Assembly: GCF_018991925.1 (NCBI RefSeq)
Contig: NW_024727688.1
Location: 657,501 to 721,500 of the forward strand
Length of the DNA: 64,000 nt
DNA from: Homarus americanus
Lineage: Eukaryota > Arthropoda > Malacostraca > Decapoda > Nephropidae
Direction: 5' to 3'
In this document: one piece after another, positions 54,855-64,000 of the stretch
Numbering within the stretch: position 1 is the first letter of the stretch
Layout of the letters: every line of letters begins with the position of its first letter
The notes under the pieces: generated by a model
The model's database searches: none
What the model saw: only the letters and a program-made list of their open reading frames with translations
What the model was told of the DNA's origin: nothing
Position numbers and translations under genes: made by a program

Positions 54855-55160
54855 AGAGTGGGAGATGATAGGGCCCAAGGAGGTTAGGGCCCAGGGAGGT
54901 GAGAATGGGAGATGATTGGGCCCAAGGAGGTTAGGGCCCAGGGAGGTGAGCCTGGGAGATGATAGGGCCCTAGGAGGTTAGGGCCCAGGGAGGTGAGCCT
55001 GGGAGATGATAGGGCCCAGGGAGGTGAGCCTGGGAGATGATAGCAGGAAGCACGCTGGAGGATAGGGCCCAGGGAGAGAGAGCGCGCGGGAGGATAGGGC
55101 CCAGGGAGGTGAGCGCGCGGGAGGATAGGACCCAGGGAGAGAGCGCGGGAAGACAGGGCA
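54855..55160. repeat. GGGCCCAGGGAGGTGAG minisatellite
   Basis: Two-part unit: GGGCCCAAGGAGGTTA plus GGGCCCAGGGAGGTGAG and GGGAGATGAT (about 56 bp), repeated three times; later units shorten to 31-37 bp and gain GCGCGCGGGAGGATA. Confidence 0.96.
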
Positions 55161-55575
55161 ACATCGCTCAGTGTGGCCCAGTGAGCGTCGTCTTGGGACA
55201 TGCCCGGGTGATTATCTCTGATGAATTACAAGATCACTATCTCCCTCCTGGCCACGTTCTGAATTATTTAACCTCCGCTAACTTGCATTTATTTGACTTA
55301 CGGACTCTCGCACGGCCATCACAAGATTTAATACCAACCCCGTGTACCTATATTTACAGAACCTAACCTTGTGTAACAGATAGGAAAATATGACTAAGTT
55401 CTGCAAGGGTTGTGGTCGTTATTCAGTTCTGATCAAAGGATTAATAAATAGTTCAAGATGTGATCCTTCTTAACCTAACCTTCCTTCTTACATGAGTATG
55501 ATGGACGAGCACTGATAACCCGGGGAACTTTGAGACCTTGACCAGAGACGACCTATGTGTTAAGTAAACTCGAGG

Positions 55576-55578
<3 letters not shown>
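55161..55578. other. Unique sequence
   Basis: No gene recognised; a 109-codon frame at 55037-55366 begins inside the minisatellite. Confidence 0.45.

Positions 55579-55624
<46 letters not shown>
55579..55624. repeat. (TG)23 microsatellite
   Basis: Pure TG run. Confidence 0.99.
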
Positions 55625-55627
<3 letters not shown>

Positions 55628-56035
55628 ACGAGCAGTATTAGTTGGCTTACCTGGGTGGTTCGTGTGTTGGTTCTGGCTGCCGCAAGAGACAGCAAGCAAT
55701 CCCTTTAATTAGTGACCTGTTCCTCGCTGGACCGCCTCGTGACCACCAAGATGCCCAGGTAACACACGGCGAGTTATGGCCTCCCCCCCCCCCTCAACCT
55801 GCCTTGCCACGACCCACTTGCTTGTAAATACTACCACACGACCCTGCACAAACGAAGACCACACTGCTTGCGCTCGCGGTCATTACACGAGTCTTGGGGA
55901 CGACCACACAGTTCATGCAGCCACTGTGTATGTGTGTGTACGCGCTCGCCTGCATGGCCCTCTCAGCCACACGAGTCGGGTTGAACATGTGAGGCCAAGC
56001 ACGGAGAGAATGAATCACCATCCTGGAGATCCAAG
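55625..56035. other. GC-richer unique sequence with conflicting splice motifs
   Basis: A - strand donor (CCCAG/GTAAGC, at about 55644-55653) and a + strand donor (CCCAG/GTAACA at about 55756) face each other. Open frames exist on both strands; I cannot choose a gene model. Confidence 0.4.
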
Positions 56036-56060
56036 AGAGAGAGAGAGAGAGAGAGAGATA
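56036..56060. repeat. (GA)n microsatellite
   Basis: Pure GA run. Confidence 0.97.
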
Positions 56061-56086
56061 CTCCATGTGTTGAACTGTCATTTTAA

Positions 56087-56090
<4 letters not shown>

Positions 56091-56149
<59 letters not shown>
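56091..56149. repeat. (CA)29 microsatellite
   Basis: Pure CA run. Confidence 0.99.
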
Positions 56150-56153
<4 letters not shown>

Positions 56154-56324
56154 GTAGACGAGGTGCTGGAGGCTGTGTGCGTCTGTGTGTGTATGCTAAT
56201 ATGCAATTCACAGTGGAGTTTGTTGCTGATTGAATCTACATAAGGAGGTGGAATGAGGCACCAGGGTGACGAACGATACTTCCAGCGGATCAGAATCGCT
56301 TTCGTGAAGTTGAGATCCGTTTCG

Positions 56325-56376
56325 TGGGGGGTTCGGTTTCGTTTATGATGCATTTTGGTGGAGTTCGGTTTCGTTT
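56325..56376. repeat. Direct duplication of GTTCGGTTTCGTTTA
   Basis: Two exact copies 33-36 bp apart, with weaker TTCGTT relatives on both sides (56298-56430). Confidence 0.85.
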
Positions 56377-56633
56377 AAAGACTCACTTCACTCCTTTTCG
56401 CCAAAGTTTCATTTCGTTAAGGTATGTCTCGTTTTTTGTTATTTACAGTGGATTTCAATGAACGTTCGTGAATTTCAGATCCTTTTTCACCTTAGAAGAA
56501 CGGCCTGTGGTATTTACATTACATTAGTTGGCAAAAAAGAGCTCTTAGTTCACATCCGCCTCGTGCGTCTATAAACGGTTTCCGCTGTTTACTGATGAAT
56601 TGGAGTCTACATCGTAAAACAGTTGATTGTGGC

Positions 56634-56657
56634 GTTAGGTTAGGTTAGGTTAGGTTT
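56634..56657 (+). repeat. Short TTAGG telomere-like tract
   Basis: Four to five GTTAG units, + strand G-rich. Confidence 0.93.
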
Positions 56658-56844
56658 CAACAGGTCGGAAATTGGTCTTGGGTTCGGGTTCTGAATAATG
56701 ATACGATGTTAAAATGGGATTGTTGGATTATATACACCTGTTGTTATAATATTTCAATGGGGGGTTAATATCGCAGTTATGATTGGCTAATGACGGTAAT
56801 AGGAAGATCGAAATTGTTTAGTCTTGATTGGTGGACGAAGCCAA

Positions 56845-56935
56845 TTTTTAAACCCAATTTAACCATCATCACTTTACCCAACGATTTACTTACCCAATTT
56901 TTTTAACCCAATTTATCCATCATATTATCACCGAC
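56845..56935. repeat. Two diverged copies of an AACCCAATTT segment
   Basis: TTTAAACCCAATTTAACCAT and TTTTAACCCAATTTATCCAT start copies about 52 bp apart; AACCCAATTT recurs near 56946 and 56981. Confidence 0.75.
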
Positions 56936-57054
56936 CAATTCACGAAACCCAATTTTTTTTATCGTTATTCGCAGCTCACACAACCCAATTTGGAACCTAT
57001 TGAAGTGTCGTGACTGGATGCTTAAAGGAGAATTCGAATTTGTTTCGTGAATGT

Positions 57055-57070
57055 GAAGATGGCGGCTAGC
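57055..57070 (+). promoter_or_regulatory. TISU/YY1-type start element with candidate first exon
   Basis: GAAGATGGCGGC (57055-57066) matches all 12 positions of the described TISU element (SAASATGGCGGC), which in animals combines a YY1-binding core promoter with a start codon near the cap. The ATG (57059) would encode MAAS and is followed by GTATGT, a usable donor, after 57070. If not spliced the frame ends after eight codons. It lies in AT-rich DNA and just before a telomere-like inverted pair. No downstream exon could be identified. Confidence 0.33.
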
Positions 57071-57159
57071 GTATGTAAAAAATAAATATGAATTCAGTAA
57101 CTCGTAAAAGGCCCGGGGAGCCATTTATTCTTAAAAGCTACGCGAAGTAATAAAAAAAA

Positions 57160-57250
57160 CTAACCAAAACCTAACCTAACTCTAACCTAAACCTAACCTA
57201 ACTCTAACCTAAACCTAAACCTAACCTAACCTAAACCTAATCTAACCTAA
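57160..57250 (-). repeat. CCTAA telomere-like array (C-rich arm)
   Basis: CCTAAC, CCTAAA and CTCTAAC units, degenerate. Confidence 0.95.
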
Positions 57251-57280
57251 AACAAACCCTTCCCTGTGGTGGGTTGAGGT

Positions 57281-57440
57281 AGTTAGGTTAGGTTAGGTTA
57301 GGTCAAGCTCTAGTGAGGTTTAGGATTAGGAAAATTAAAGGTTTGGATGTGATTAGGTTTTTACTTTGGTTAGGTTAGGTTAGGTTTGGTTAGGTTAGGT
57401 TAGATTAAGTTAGGTTAAGTTAGGATTCAGTTAGGTTAGG
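57281..57440 (+). repeat. TTAGG telomere-like array (G-rich arm), interrupted
   Basis: GGTTA units at 57281-57302, 57367-57420 and 57430-57441 with intervening degenerate TTAGG-like sequence. Opposite orientation to 57160-57250, with a spacer of about 30 bp. Confidence 0.94.
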
Positions 57441-57506
57441 ATAACTCATCTGATAAATGAAGAAAAACAAGAGGGAGGAAGAGAGGAAGATAGACAAATA
57501 GGTAAT

Positions 57507-57508
<2 letters not shown>

Positions 57509-57537
<29 letters not shown>
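57509..57537. repeat. (GA)n microsatellite
   Basis: Pure GA run. Confidence 0.97.
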
Positions 57538-57542
<5 letters not shown>

Positions 57543-58088
57543 TTCGTGGTATTCTTCTCCACACTGGTCATCTCGCCAGAGCCTCAGATCAACAGACTTA
57601 AGGTTAGCCGCACGATACTTGAAGACTGGCGGACGAGGGTCTCAGTCACGCAGTTGATCGGATTAGCTCTCTTTATGACTCGAGTTGAACGTTACTCCCT
57701 GTCGCTGAAACTTGAACAACGAGAAAGAGATAAGAGAGACAGAGAAAGAGACAGACAGTTGCACTAACCTAACCTAACCTAAATGAGAATTAAAATGGCC
57801 GAGTAGGTTCGTCTCTACACTCTCAAAAAAAAAACCTACTTTGGTGTGATGTTCTCCAAGGTATATTTCCATAAACGTATTGCTGCTTTATTTAAGAGTG
57901 ATTGAGGGTGGTTGGGAAGTGGGTCTGGTCTGGCCCAGCTCGTCCGACCTTCTCCCATCGTCAACTGTCTGATTCTCCGACAATAAAGATGGATTTTTCC
58001 TGCAGATATCTTATTTTATGACCCTAATAGGATTCTCATAAAAACTTAGCTATCACCTAACTCCACGACAGCTGTTTGATGGCTTATA

Positions 58089-58089
<1 letters not shown>
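57538..58089. other. Unique sequence
   Basis: A CCTAACCTAACCTAA tract lies at 57766-57781. A 73-codon + frame at 57546-57767 begins near the GA run and ends in Arg/Asp-rich GA-like sequence; unassigned. Confidence 0.45.
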
Positions 58090-58168
<79 letters not shown>

Positions 58169-58187
58169 GATGACACACACACACACA
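58090..58187. repeat. Inverted microsatellite pair (GT)n ... (CA)n
   Basis: GT run 58090-58164 with one TATG interruption and CA run 58172-58187, only 7 bp apart. Confidence 0.98.
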
Positions 58188-58667
58188 TATACAATTCACA
58201 CATCACAAAAAAACAATATTCCCAGTCACTCATCCCACCGAAGTTCATTACAAGTTTATCGAATTATCGCCAGTATTGGAAGTCCTCTCTTTTGTGGCGG
58301 GATGAGAGAATATTTTTGTTAGATTAGCGTTGTTTTTATTGTGTTACAAGTGGCCAAAGAATCTCTCCACGTGCGGAATACCTCTCTATCATGTTGGAAT
58401 ACCGGTGTGCTAGAGTCGTTACCATGGGAGATAGGAATTGGCTGTTTCATGGGATTTCATGGGAATCTGGGGTGATCGTTTCCCGATATCTTTCCGTGGT
58501 GCAAATGGGCGAAAATTGCCTTTATGGTCACGCAGTATATTGCAAAAATTCATTTCGCATCTGCTAAATCGGCTTTTTTTTTGGGGGGGTGGGGGGGCTT
58601 TTGCTTTGCCTTTTAATTTTTTTTCTGGTTTGATGGATTTTATAGTTATTTTTTTTATGATATACCG

Positions 58668-58669
<2 letters not shown>
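58188..58669. other. Unique sequence with a G-run
   Basis: GGGGGGGTGGGGGGG at 58584-58598. No gene. Confidence 0.5.

Positions 58670-58711
<42 letters not shown>
58670..58711. repeat. (CA)n microsatellite
   Basis: Pure CA run. Confidence 0.98.
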
Positions 58712-58713
<2 letters not shown>

Positions 58714-59600
58714 CATAAAGAATATTTCTCTCCTCTTTTCTTTTATACACTTTTTCGTATTGTCAGTATGGTCTCTTTTATTACATCTATGTTGTTATAT
58801 TTTCTTTTGTTTCTATTTATTGTTAAAATCTTTGATCAATCACCTTTTTTTTCTTTTTTTCTTTTTTGTCTTTGTAGTTTTATTAATTTTCCCATTTATA
58901 TTCACCAAACATCGCTACACGTACTTCATAGCTGTGGATTTAAGTCTCCCTGCTATTGGAGTTGGACACACACACACACACACACTAGTTTCTTTTTCTT
59001 CAGTATATTTTTACCCTGACTAATTTGCCTAATGTCCACCACACTGCAAACTTGTGGCCACAACTTGGCTAATAAGCATCGTGTCTCGTGAGAAAATTGT
59101 ATTCTTGAACCACTTTCTCTTTATTTCTTTACGTGTATTTGTGCATGTGTGTTTAGGTATGTATATGATTGTTTGTTTGTGTGTTTGTACCTATGAATAC
59201 GTGTGTATGGTGTGTATGTGTGTTTGTATTGACACATTTGCATGACTGTGTATATATATCTAAGGGTGTATGTTTTTAGTATTAATCGTCATATTATTAC
59301 ATGTAGTACCGATAAGAATACGTCATATGGTAAATAGGTGTAAATAACATTGTATATATATCAAGTTACAGTGCTTAAGTATACATGTGTGTGTATGTAT
59401 GTAAGCTTGTGTGTTTGTATGCTGATGTGTGTGTGTGTGTGTGTGTATTTGTTTCTACACACATGTATGCCGTACCTGTATGTTATGTGTACACAATGGA
59501 GGAAGCGACAGGCTACTCAAGACCCGAGTGATTTATATGGTATTTTCAGGTGGTGTGGTGAGAGACACTTATTAGCATACACTCGTAACTCATCCCTCCA
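58712..59600. other. AT-rich sequence with TGTA-rich stretches
   Basis: A CA run lies at 58970-58985. 59140-59260 and 59370-59460 are rich in TGTATGT and TGTGTG. No gene support. Confidence 0.5.
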
Positions 59601-60150
59601 ACAATGGCACTAGCGATATCCCCCCTTCCCCCTCCTCACACCCCAACCCTTCCTCAGAGCAAACCTCATTCCATCCCTCTCCTCCTCCTCCTCCCCCCCA
59701 TCCAAATCTCTCTCGTCTCTTCAGCTAAATGCTCTGGCCCACCTCCTCCCTGGCCCACCTCCTCCCTGGCCCACCTCTTCAACTAAAGTGCCTAGGAGAT
59801 CTCTCTGCCCTGCCCTCCGTAACCAACCTCCCTGCCTGCCAAACCTCCTCCCTTTTTCCCCAACCTCCCTGCCAAACCTCCTCCCTTTATCCCCAACCTC
59901 CCTGCCAAAACTTCCTCCTTTTTTCCCTAACCTTCCTGTCAAAACCTCCCTTTTCCCCCACCCTCCCTGACCAATATTTCCCGCTGGCAAACTTACCTGC
60001 CCAGCCACACCCTTACCCTTCCACCCTCCCTACCAAACCTTATCAACGCCATCCCAGTCCATCCACCCTGCTAATTCCCCTGCTACTTCATTGCCCCCTA
60101 CCGAAATTCCAGAAAAAAATTCCCCCTCCTGCCTAACGTTCCTTCCCACC
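59601..60150. repeat. Pyrimidine-rich block with two minisatellites
   Basis: TGGCCCACCTCCTCCC (16 bp) is tandemly present three times at 59735-59780. ACCTCCCTGCCAAACCTCCT plus CCCTTTTTCCCCA (about 31-33 bp) runs from about 59820 to 60000. Confidence 0.93.
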
Positions 60151-60164
60151 CCTCTTGCTAAGGC

Positions 60165-60440
60165 TCCTGGTGGGGGAGGGGGGGGGTGTTATGACAGGAT
60201 CTGGATGGGTTGGGGAAGCAAGAGGCGAAAGTCAAGGGGGTTGAGCGCATAGGATCAGCAACAGAAACAACAAAAGAAAAGAAAAATATAGCAAGGAAGA
60301 GAAAAGTGGCAGGGGTAGAGGGGTGAAGGGCGTGGCTAGATGGATAGTACGTGTAGGAGAGTGGGATAGAAGAAGAGGAGGGGGGAGGGAGGGATTGAAG
60401 TAGGAGAGTAAGAGAGGTCAGGAAAGAGAAGAGGGAGGAG
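60165..60440. repeat. G run and purine-rich tract
   Basis: GGGGGAGGGGGGGGTG at 60173-60188 then GA-rich sequence. It directly follows the pyrimidine block, so strand bias flips here. Confidence 0.8.
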
Positions 60441-61224
60441 TTGGAAGGAGGTAAACATTGGTATCCTCTCGGTCACAACAAGACGTCATAAATCATCGCC
60501 CATTGGTTCAAGACTTTTGTTTGTCACAGCCATTCATCTACGCTAAAAAATTCTTCCTACTCACTGACTCCCCCCTCCCCTCCCCCTTCCCTTCCCCCTC
60601 CCCATAGGTCGGACTCCCTATTAGACGGGTGTATTGTATATAATGTTCGGCTGTGTGTGGGGGAGGTGTGCTCTTCCCAACCTTTTAAATTACACGCAGT
60701 TACCAGCTTGTTAACCGAGGTCTGTAAACATTGGCAGGTGAGTTAAAGCGTTCATGAATCTCTAAACCGTCCAGGTAGGCAATAAAACACAGTTATCATC
60801 GGTCAAGAGTTTTGTTCAGTCAGTTTTATTTGTGACTTGTGTGAGTATCGGTGACCGGGAGGGGGAGGAGAAGATGAAGAGGTGGAGAGGAGGAGAGGAG
60901 AATATGAAGAGAAGAAGAAGAAGAAGAAGGGGGCGGGGAGTAAAGATGAAGAGGACAGGGGAGTGAAGTTAAATAGTAGGATATAAGAGAAAGGAAGAAA
61001 TAGGACAATAAAATAGGGAGCAGTATAGTGGTGATGGGAACAGAACTAAATGAGACGACTGAGAGGAAGAGATGAAGTGTATCTTAGGCACAAGGAGACA
61101 CGATGGAATAGGGATTTATAATGAATGGAGAGAGAGAGAGAGTCAGAACCCTCCCTACACAAAGGTTTCCAATGGCAAGTCAATACTGCCGTGGTGGTGA
61201 GATTTACGTAGGACATCCCATATG
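60441..61224. other. Mixed unique and purine-rich sequence
   Basis: CTCCCCCTTCCC-type C-rich run at 60565-60605; GA-rich at 60855-61020 including (GAA)n at 60908-60929; (GA)n at 61124-61141. At 60700-60737 a 38-nt open segment lies between an acceptor-like CACGCAG and an excellent donor (GGCAG/GTGAGT). No gene model. Confidence 0.5.
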
Positions 61225-61300
61225 CACCTCTAGCCCACGGCACCTCTAGCCCACGGCACCTCTAACCCATAGCACCTCTAGCCCACAGCACCCCCAGCAC
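61225..61300. repeat. 16-bp minisatellite CACCTCTAGCCCACGG
   Basis: About four and a half units, first two identical, later ones with single changes. Confidence 0.96.
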
Positions 61301-61369
61301 CTGACCCACGGGTTTGATGACCAGGGGAGCCACGGATTTAATGGCTAATGCTGATGGGGTGGAGGGAAA

Positions 61370-61600
61370 AGGGGTGTGGGAGAAGGTTTAACGTGGGAGG
61401 GAGGAAGGGTGGATGGGAGAGGAGAATGGGTGGTGTGTGGGAGAGGATTAAGCGTGAGAGGATGGATGAGTAAAAGTGGAGGGGAGAGGAGGAGGAGGAA
61501 GAGGAATGTGGGAGAGAACCTACCGTGGGAGAATGGAAAGGTAAAAAGGAAGTGAATGATCTGTGAGAGAGGATTTATTGCAGAGGGATAGGAGAGTCAT
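61370..61600. repeat. Diverged purine-rich tandem repeat, 50-73 bp units
   Basis: GTGGGAGAAGGTTTAACGTG (61377), GTGGGAGAGGATTAAGCGTG (61438), GTGGGAGAGAACCTACCGTG (61511) and a weaker GTGAGAGAGGATTTATTGCA (61562) start successive units. Confidence 0.75.
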
Positions 61601-61997
61601 GATGTGGAAAGGAAAAGAGAAGTATTAAATGGGAGAGGCTCTAATAAGAAAGAAGAACAAGAGAGATGGAACAGAAACACAAATATCATAATAAACAAGA
61701 CTAAACAAGACAAGATTATAACCAGCATCGTCCCCCTGAGCAGATCAAAAAGTTCTCTCAGTCAGATAGTCAGTTAGTCACTCTTTAATATTAATAGACT
61801 CACCTAACGTACACCTAAGATAAATAAATAAATAAGGGTCAGGGTAGAGGTTAAAGTCAGGTCAGAATACTTAACTGTTGAGGTTAATAGGAGCCGACCG
61901 CCTTTAAAGAACGCTAAAGAATTAATGACTGTTATTGAAGTCGTTTATGCACCGTGAATTATTATGAGGTGTTGTGAATCAATTTAAAGGTGGGGTG

Positions 61998-62002
<5 letters not shown>
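61601..62002. other. Unique sequence
   Basis: (ATAA)n at 61818-61834. No gene. Confidence 0.5.

Positions 62003-62059
<57 letters not shown>
62003..62059. repeat. (TG)28 microsatellite
   Basis: Pure TG run. Confidence 0.99.
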
Positions 62060-62061
<2 letters not shown>

Positions 62062-62175
62062 TAAAACGAGATAGTTATTAACATTGTGTCTTTGTTTTTT
62101 ATTTATTTATTTTTTTCCTTCTCTCGTCTTCTCCTTTGTGTGTAAATTAAGATGTTATCTCCCCGACGACGAACA

Positions 62176-62215
62176 TAGACAGTTTAAGACGGTAATAGAC
62201 AGTTTAAGACGGTAA
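62176..62215. repeat. Perfect 20-bp tandem duplication
   Basis: TAGACAGTTTAAGACGGTAA twice without mismatch. Confidence 0.99.
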
Positions 62216-62280
62216 TAAGAGTTTAGAGGAGGGAAGAAAAGCTTATGGTAGCGTGTAATATCTTTCCAGCTTGGTCTAAC

Positions 62281-62343
62281 ACACACACAGCCACACACAG
62301 CCACCCACAGCCACCCACAGCCACCCACAGCCACCCACCCACA
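62281..62343. repeat. (CCACCCACAG)n decamer array
   Basis: Starts as CA/CCACACACAG and continues as about four CCACCCACAG units. Confidence 0.97.
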
Positions 62344-62559
62344 GTACATAACAATAATTCACGTAAGGAAGAGAGCGAGCAGAGTGAACCGTCAACATCA
62401 ACAAGACAGTGTGACTTGACTCTTGGAAACTTGTATTCTCCCTCTGTGGGGTTTTTGTGTGCCCTTGATGCTCGCTTTCGTCACTGGTTCATGCTGTGTG
62501 TGTGTGTGTTGATGCTGTGCTTCTGTTGGGGGACATGTTATATATTTATACATATCATA
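62344..62559. other. Unique sequence
   Basis: A short GT run lies at 62495-62509. No gene. Confidence 0.5.
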
Positions 62560-62860
62560 AGAAGATAGATATCCTCCTTTTGCTTCATTATTTCTTATTT
62601 TTCTCCTTCCCTCTCTTCCTTCTTTTATCAATTCCACTTCTATTATCCTTCTTCTTCTTTTTCTTCTTCTCTTTTTATTATTTCCTTTCTTCCCATCCTA
62701 TATCATCTACACTCACATTCTCTTTCTTCTCTCCTTCTTTTCCCCCTTTCTCTCCTTCCATCCGTACAACCTTTCTCCTCCTCCTCCTCCCTCCCTCCCT
62801 CCTCCCTCCCTCCCTCCCTCCTCCCTCCACTCCCTTCCTCACCTACCTCCCTCTACAGCA
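62560..62860. repeat. Pyrimidine-rich block with (CTCC)n
   Basis: CTTCTTCTTTTTCTTC at 62651-62666 and CCTCCCTCCCTCC runs at 62780-62830. Confidence 0.92.
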
Positions 62861-63009
62861 GACTAAAAAAATAAGGATAAATGCAATCCAGGGCAGTAGT
62901 TATCCACGCGTACATCCTACCGCCTGAGGCATCCACATCTGCACTCTCACATCTTTGGGGGAAGTGGGACAGGTAGGTAGATAATAAAAAACGAAGCAAT
63001 GACGAAAAG

Positions 63010-63450
63010 AAGGGAAAAGGTTAGGTGATCAGACAGGTAAGAGATGGAAGGAAGATAAACAGGTAAACAGAGAGAGAGAGAGAGAGAGAGAAAGGGGGTA
63101 GCGAATGGGATAGAGAAAAAGAGAAGTAAAAGAGATTAGTGTGACAGGTAAGAGAGGAAGAGGGAGGGGAAGGAAGGAAGAGTAGCGAATGAGGTGGATA
63201 GAAAGATAAATGAAAGAAGTCATATGTTCAGAGAGAGAGAGAGAGAGAGAGACAGGCAAGAGGGGGAGGTTAACGAATGGGGTAAATGAAAAAGATAAAA
63301 AAAAATATAGAAAGAGGGAGTCACGTGATTAGCGATTCAGGTAAGAGGGGAGAATGCGAATGAGGTAGATAGAACTAAGAAGAGGAAGAGGAGGGGAGAC
63401 AGAGAGAAGGTAAGAAAGTCATATGATCAGTAAGGCAGGTAGGGGAGGAG
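63010..63450. repeat. Diverged purine-rich tandem repeat, about 85-100 bp units
   Basis: Two anchors recur in order: (A)CAGGTAAGAG (63035, 63145, 63253 as CAGGCAAGAG, 63338, 63436 as CAGGTAGGGG) and GCGAATG(A/G)GGTAGATAGA (63101, 63185, 63272, 63356). GTCATATGATCAG-like sequence precedes the first anchor in some units. GA microsatellites at 63068-63091 and 63231-63251 are part of the units. Confidence 0.8.
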
Positions 63451-63832
63451 ACACGAGGTGAAGAGGAGAATAAAAGGTAGAGAAGACAAGGATAAAGAAG
63501 AGGATATAAGACATAATGGAAATAAATTAAGAAAATACAGTAAAACAAAATAATAACGTCAAAATTACACACTGGGAGACTACTTGATAATGTCTAATAC
63601 CAACGCCTAGGAGATATTTCAAAGAGATATGGGAGATAATAAAGACTGGGAGACGAGGAGAGAACTTTTAGGAGAGAAGTTTAGAGTGAGTGAGTGACAG
63701 GGGAGAGAGAGAGAAGAAAGAGAATGGGAAGGAGAAGACACTGAAGGAGAAAGTTATTCGATAAAGGAGAAATGTGAAGAAAAATAAAGTTTGAATTAAG
63801 AAAGAAAAGGATATTAAGAGTTGTACGAAACG
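63451..63832. other. Purine-rich sequence
   Basis: A continuing GA/A-rich bias; GAGTGAGTGACAGGGGAGAG near 63685. No gene. Confidence 0.55.
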
Positions 63833-63840
63833 GTGTGTGT

Positions 63841-63887
<47 letters not shown>

Positions 63888-63894
63888 TGTGTAG
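63833..63894. repeat. (GT)n microsatellite
   Basis: GT run with GGG and TATG interruptions. Confidence 0.98.
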
Positions 63895-64000
63895 AGTACC
63901 TGCACCTTTGCCTCCTTGCTCTCCATCTTGCTTGTGTACCCTCCTCCCTCCCTCCTCCTCCTCCCTCCAACTTGCAATAGCAATTATATATGAATCATGG
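63895..64000. other. End of window, (CTCC)n at 63939-63966
   Basis: CCTCCCTCCCTCCTCCTCCT-type run, then AT-rich sequence. Confidence 0.7.

Overview
This window looks like non-coding DNA from a large animal genome, most likely an arthropod and probably a decapod crustacean. The reasons are three. Short tracts of the arthropod telomere-type motif TTAGG/CCTAA are scattered through it in both orientations. It holds more than fifty dinucleotide microsatellites (mostly CA/GT and CT/GA, several over 80 bp). Between these lie many degenerate minisatellites and AT-rich unique sequence. No operon structure, rRNA or tRNA gene or dense coding is visible. The taxon is an inference from these signatures; nothing in the window identifies a species.

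I could not identify any complete protein-coding gene. Long open frames are mostly tandem-repeat artefacts (His-Thr, Cys-Val, Ser-Leu or Pro-Ser-His polymers). What remains are short candidate exons chosen because an open frame lies between plausible splice sites: + strand 4923-5028, 15237-15305, 22415-22565, 27000-27107, 36305-36431 (terminal), 53305-53459 (terminal, with a nearby AATAAA) and a start-type exon at 57059-57070. On the - strand there are start-type exons at 37507-37463 and 14998-14783. All are low confidence. If they belong to genes, the window is mostly intron and intergenic sequence of genes with very long introns.

Layout. 1-2.5 kb: C-rich sequence and two minisatellites, one of them 0.84 kb and G-rich. 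4-7 kb: pyrimidine-rich blocks. 9.0-9.7 kb: a hAT-like non-autonomous transposon with a perfect central hairpin. 10.8-12 kb: a purine block and a long CA array. 12-20 kb: mostly unique AT-rich DNA with GC-richer islands at 14.8, 17.4, 18.4 and 19.1 kb (the last may be a LINE relic). 20-25 kb: compound microsatellites. 26-29 kb: pyrimidine, TA and CAG-rich tracts. 29-33 kb: several minisatellites. 33-37 kb: microsatellites and a C-rich/G-rich inverted repeat. 37.5 kb: a CpG-rich promoter-like island. 38.8-39.5 kb: a 22-bp minisatellite, then an inverted pair of telomere-like arrays. 41-52 kb: trinucleotide arrays, paired inverted microsatellites, a diverged ~145-bp tandem repeat family and purine/pyrimidine blocks. 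53-58 kb: possible terminal exon, a minisatellite and a second inverted telomere-like pair beside a start-site element. 59-64 kb: alternating pyrimidine and purine blocks with short minisatellites.

Nothing here amounts to a demonstrable new biological system. The leads I think most worth checking are the repeated inverted TTAGG/CCTAA architecture, two sites sharing an identical 12-base CTCF-consensus core, the perfect TISU-type start motif at 57.06 kb, the transposon hairpin, and several cryptic diverged tandem-repeat families that simple repeat masking would probably miss.
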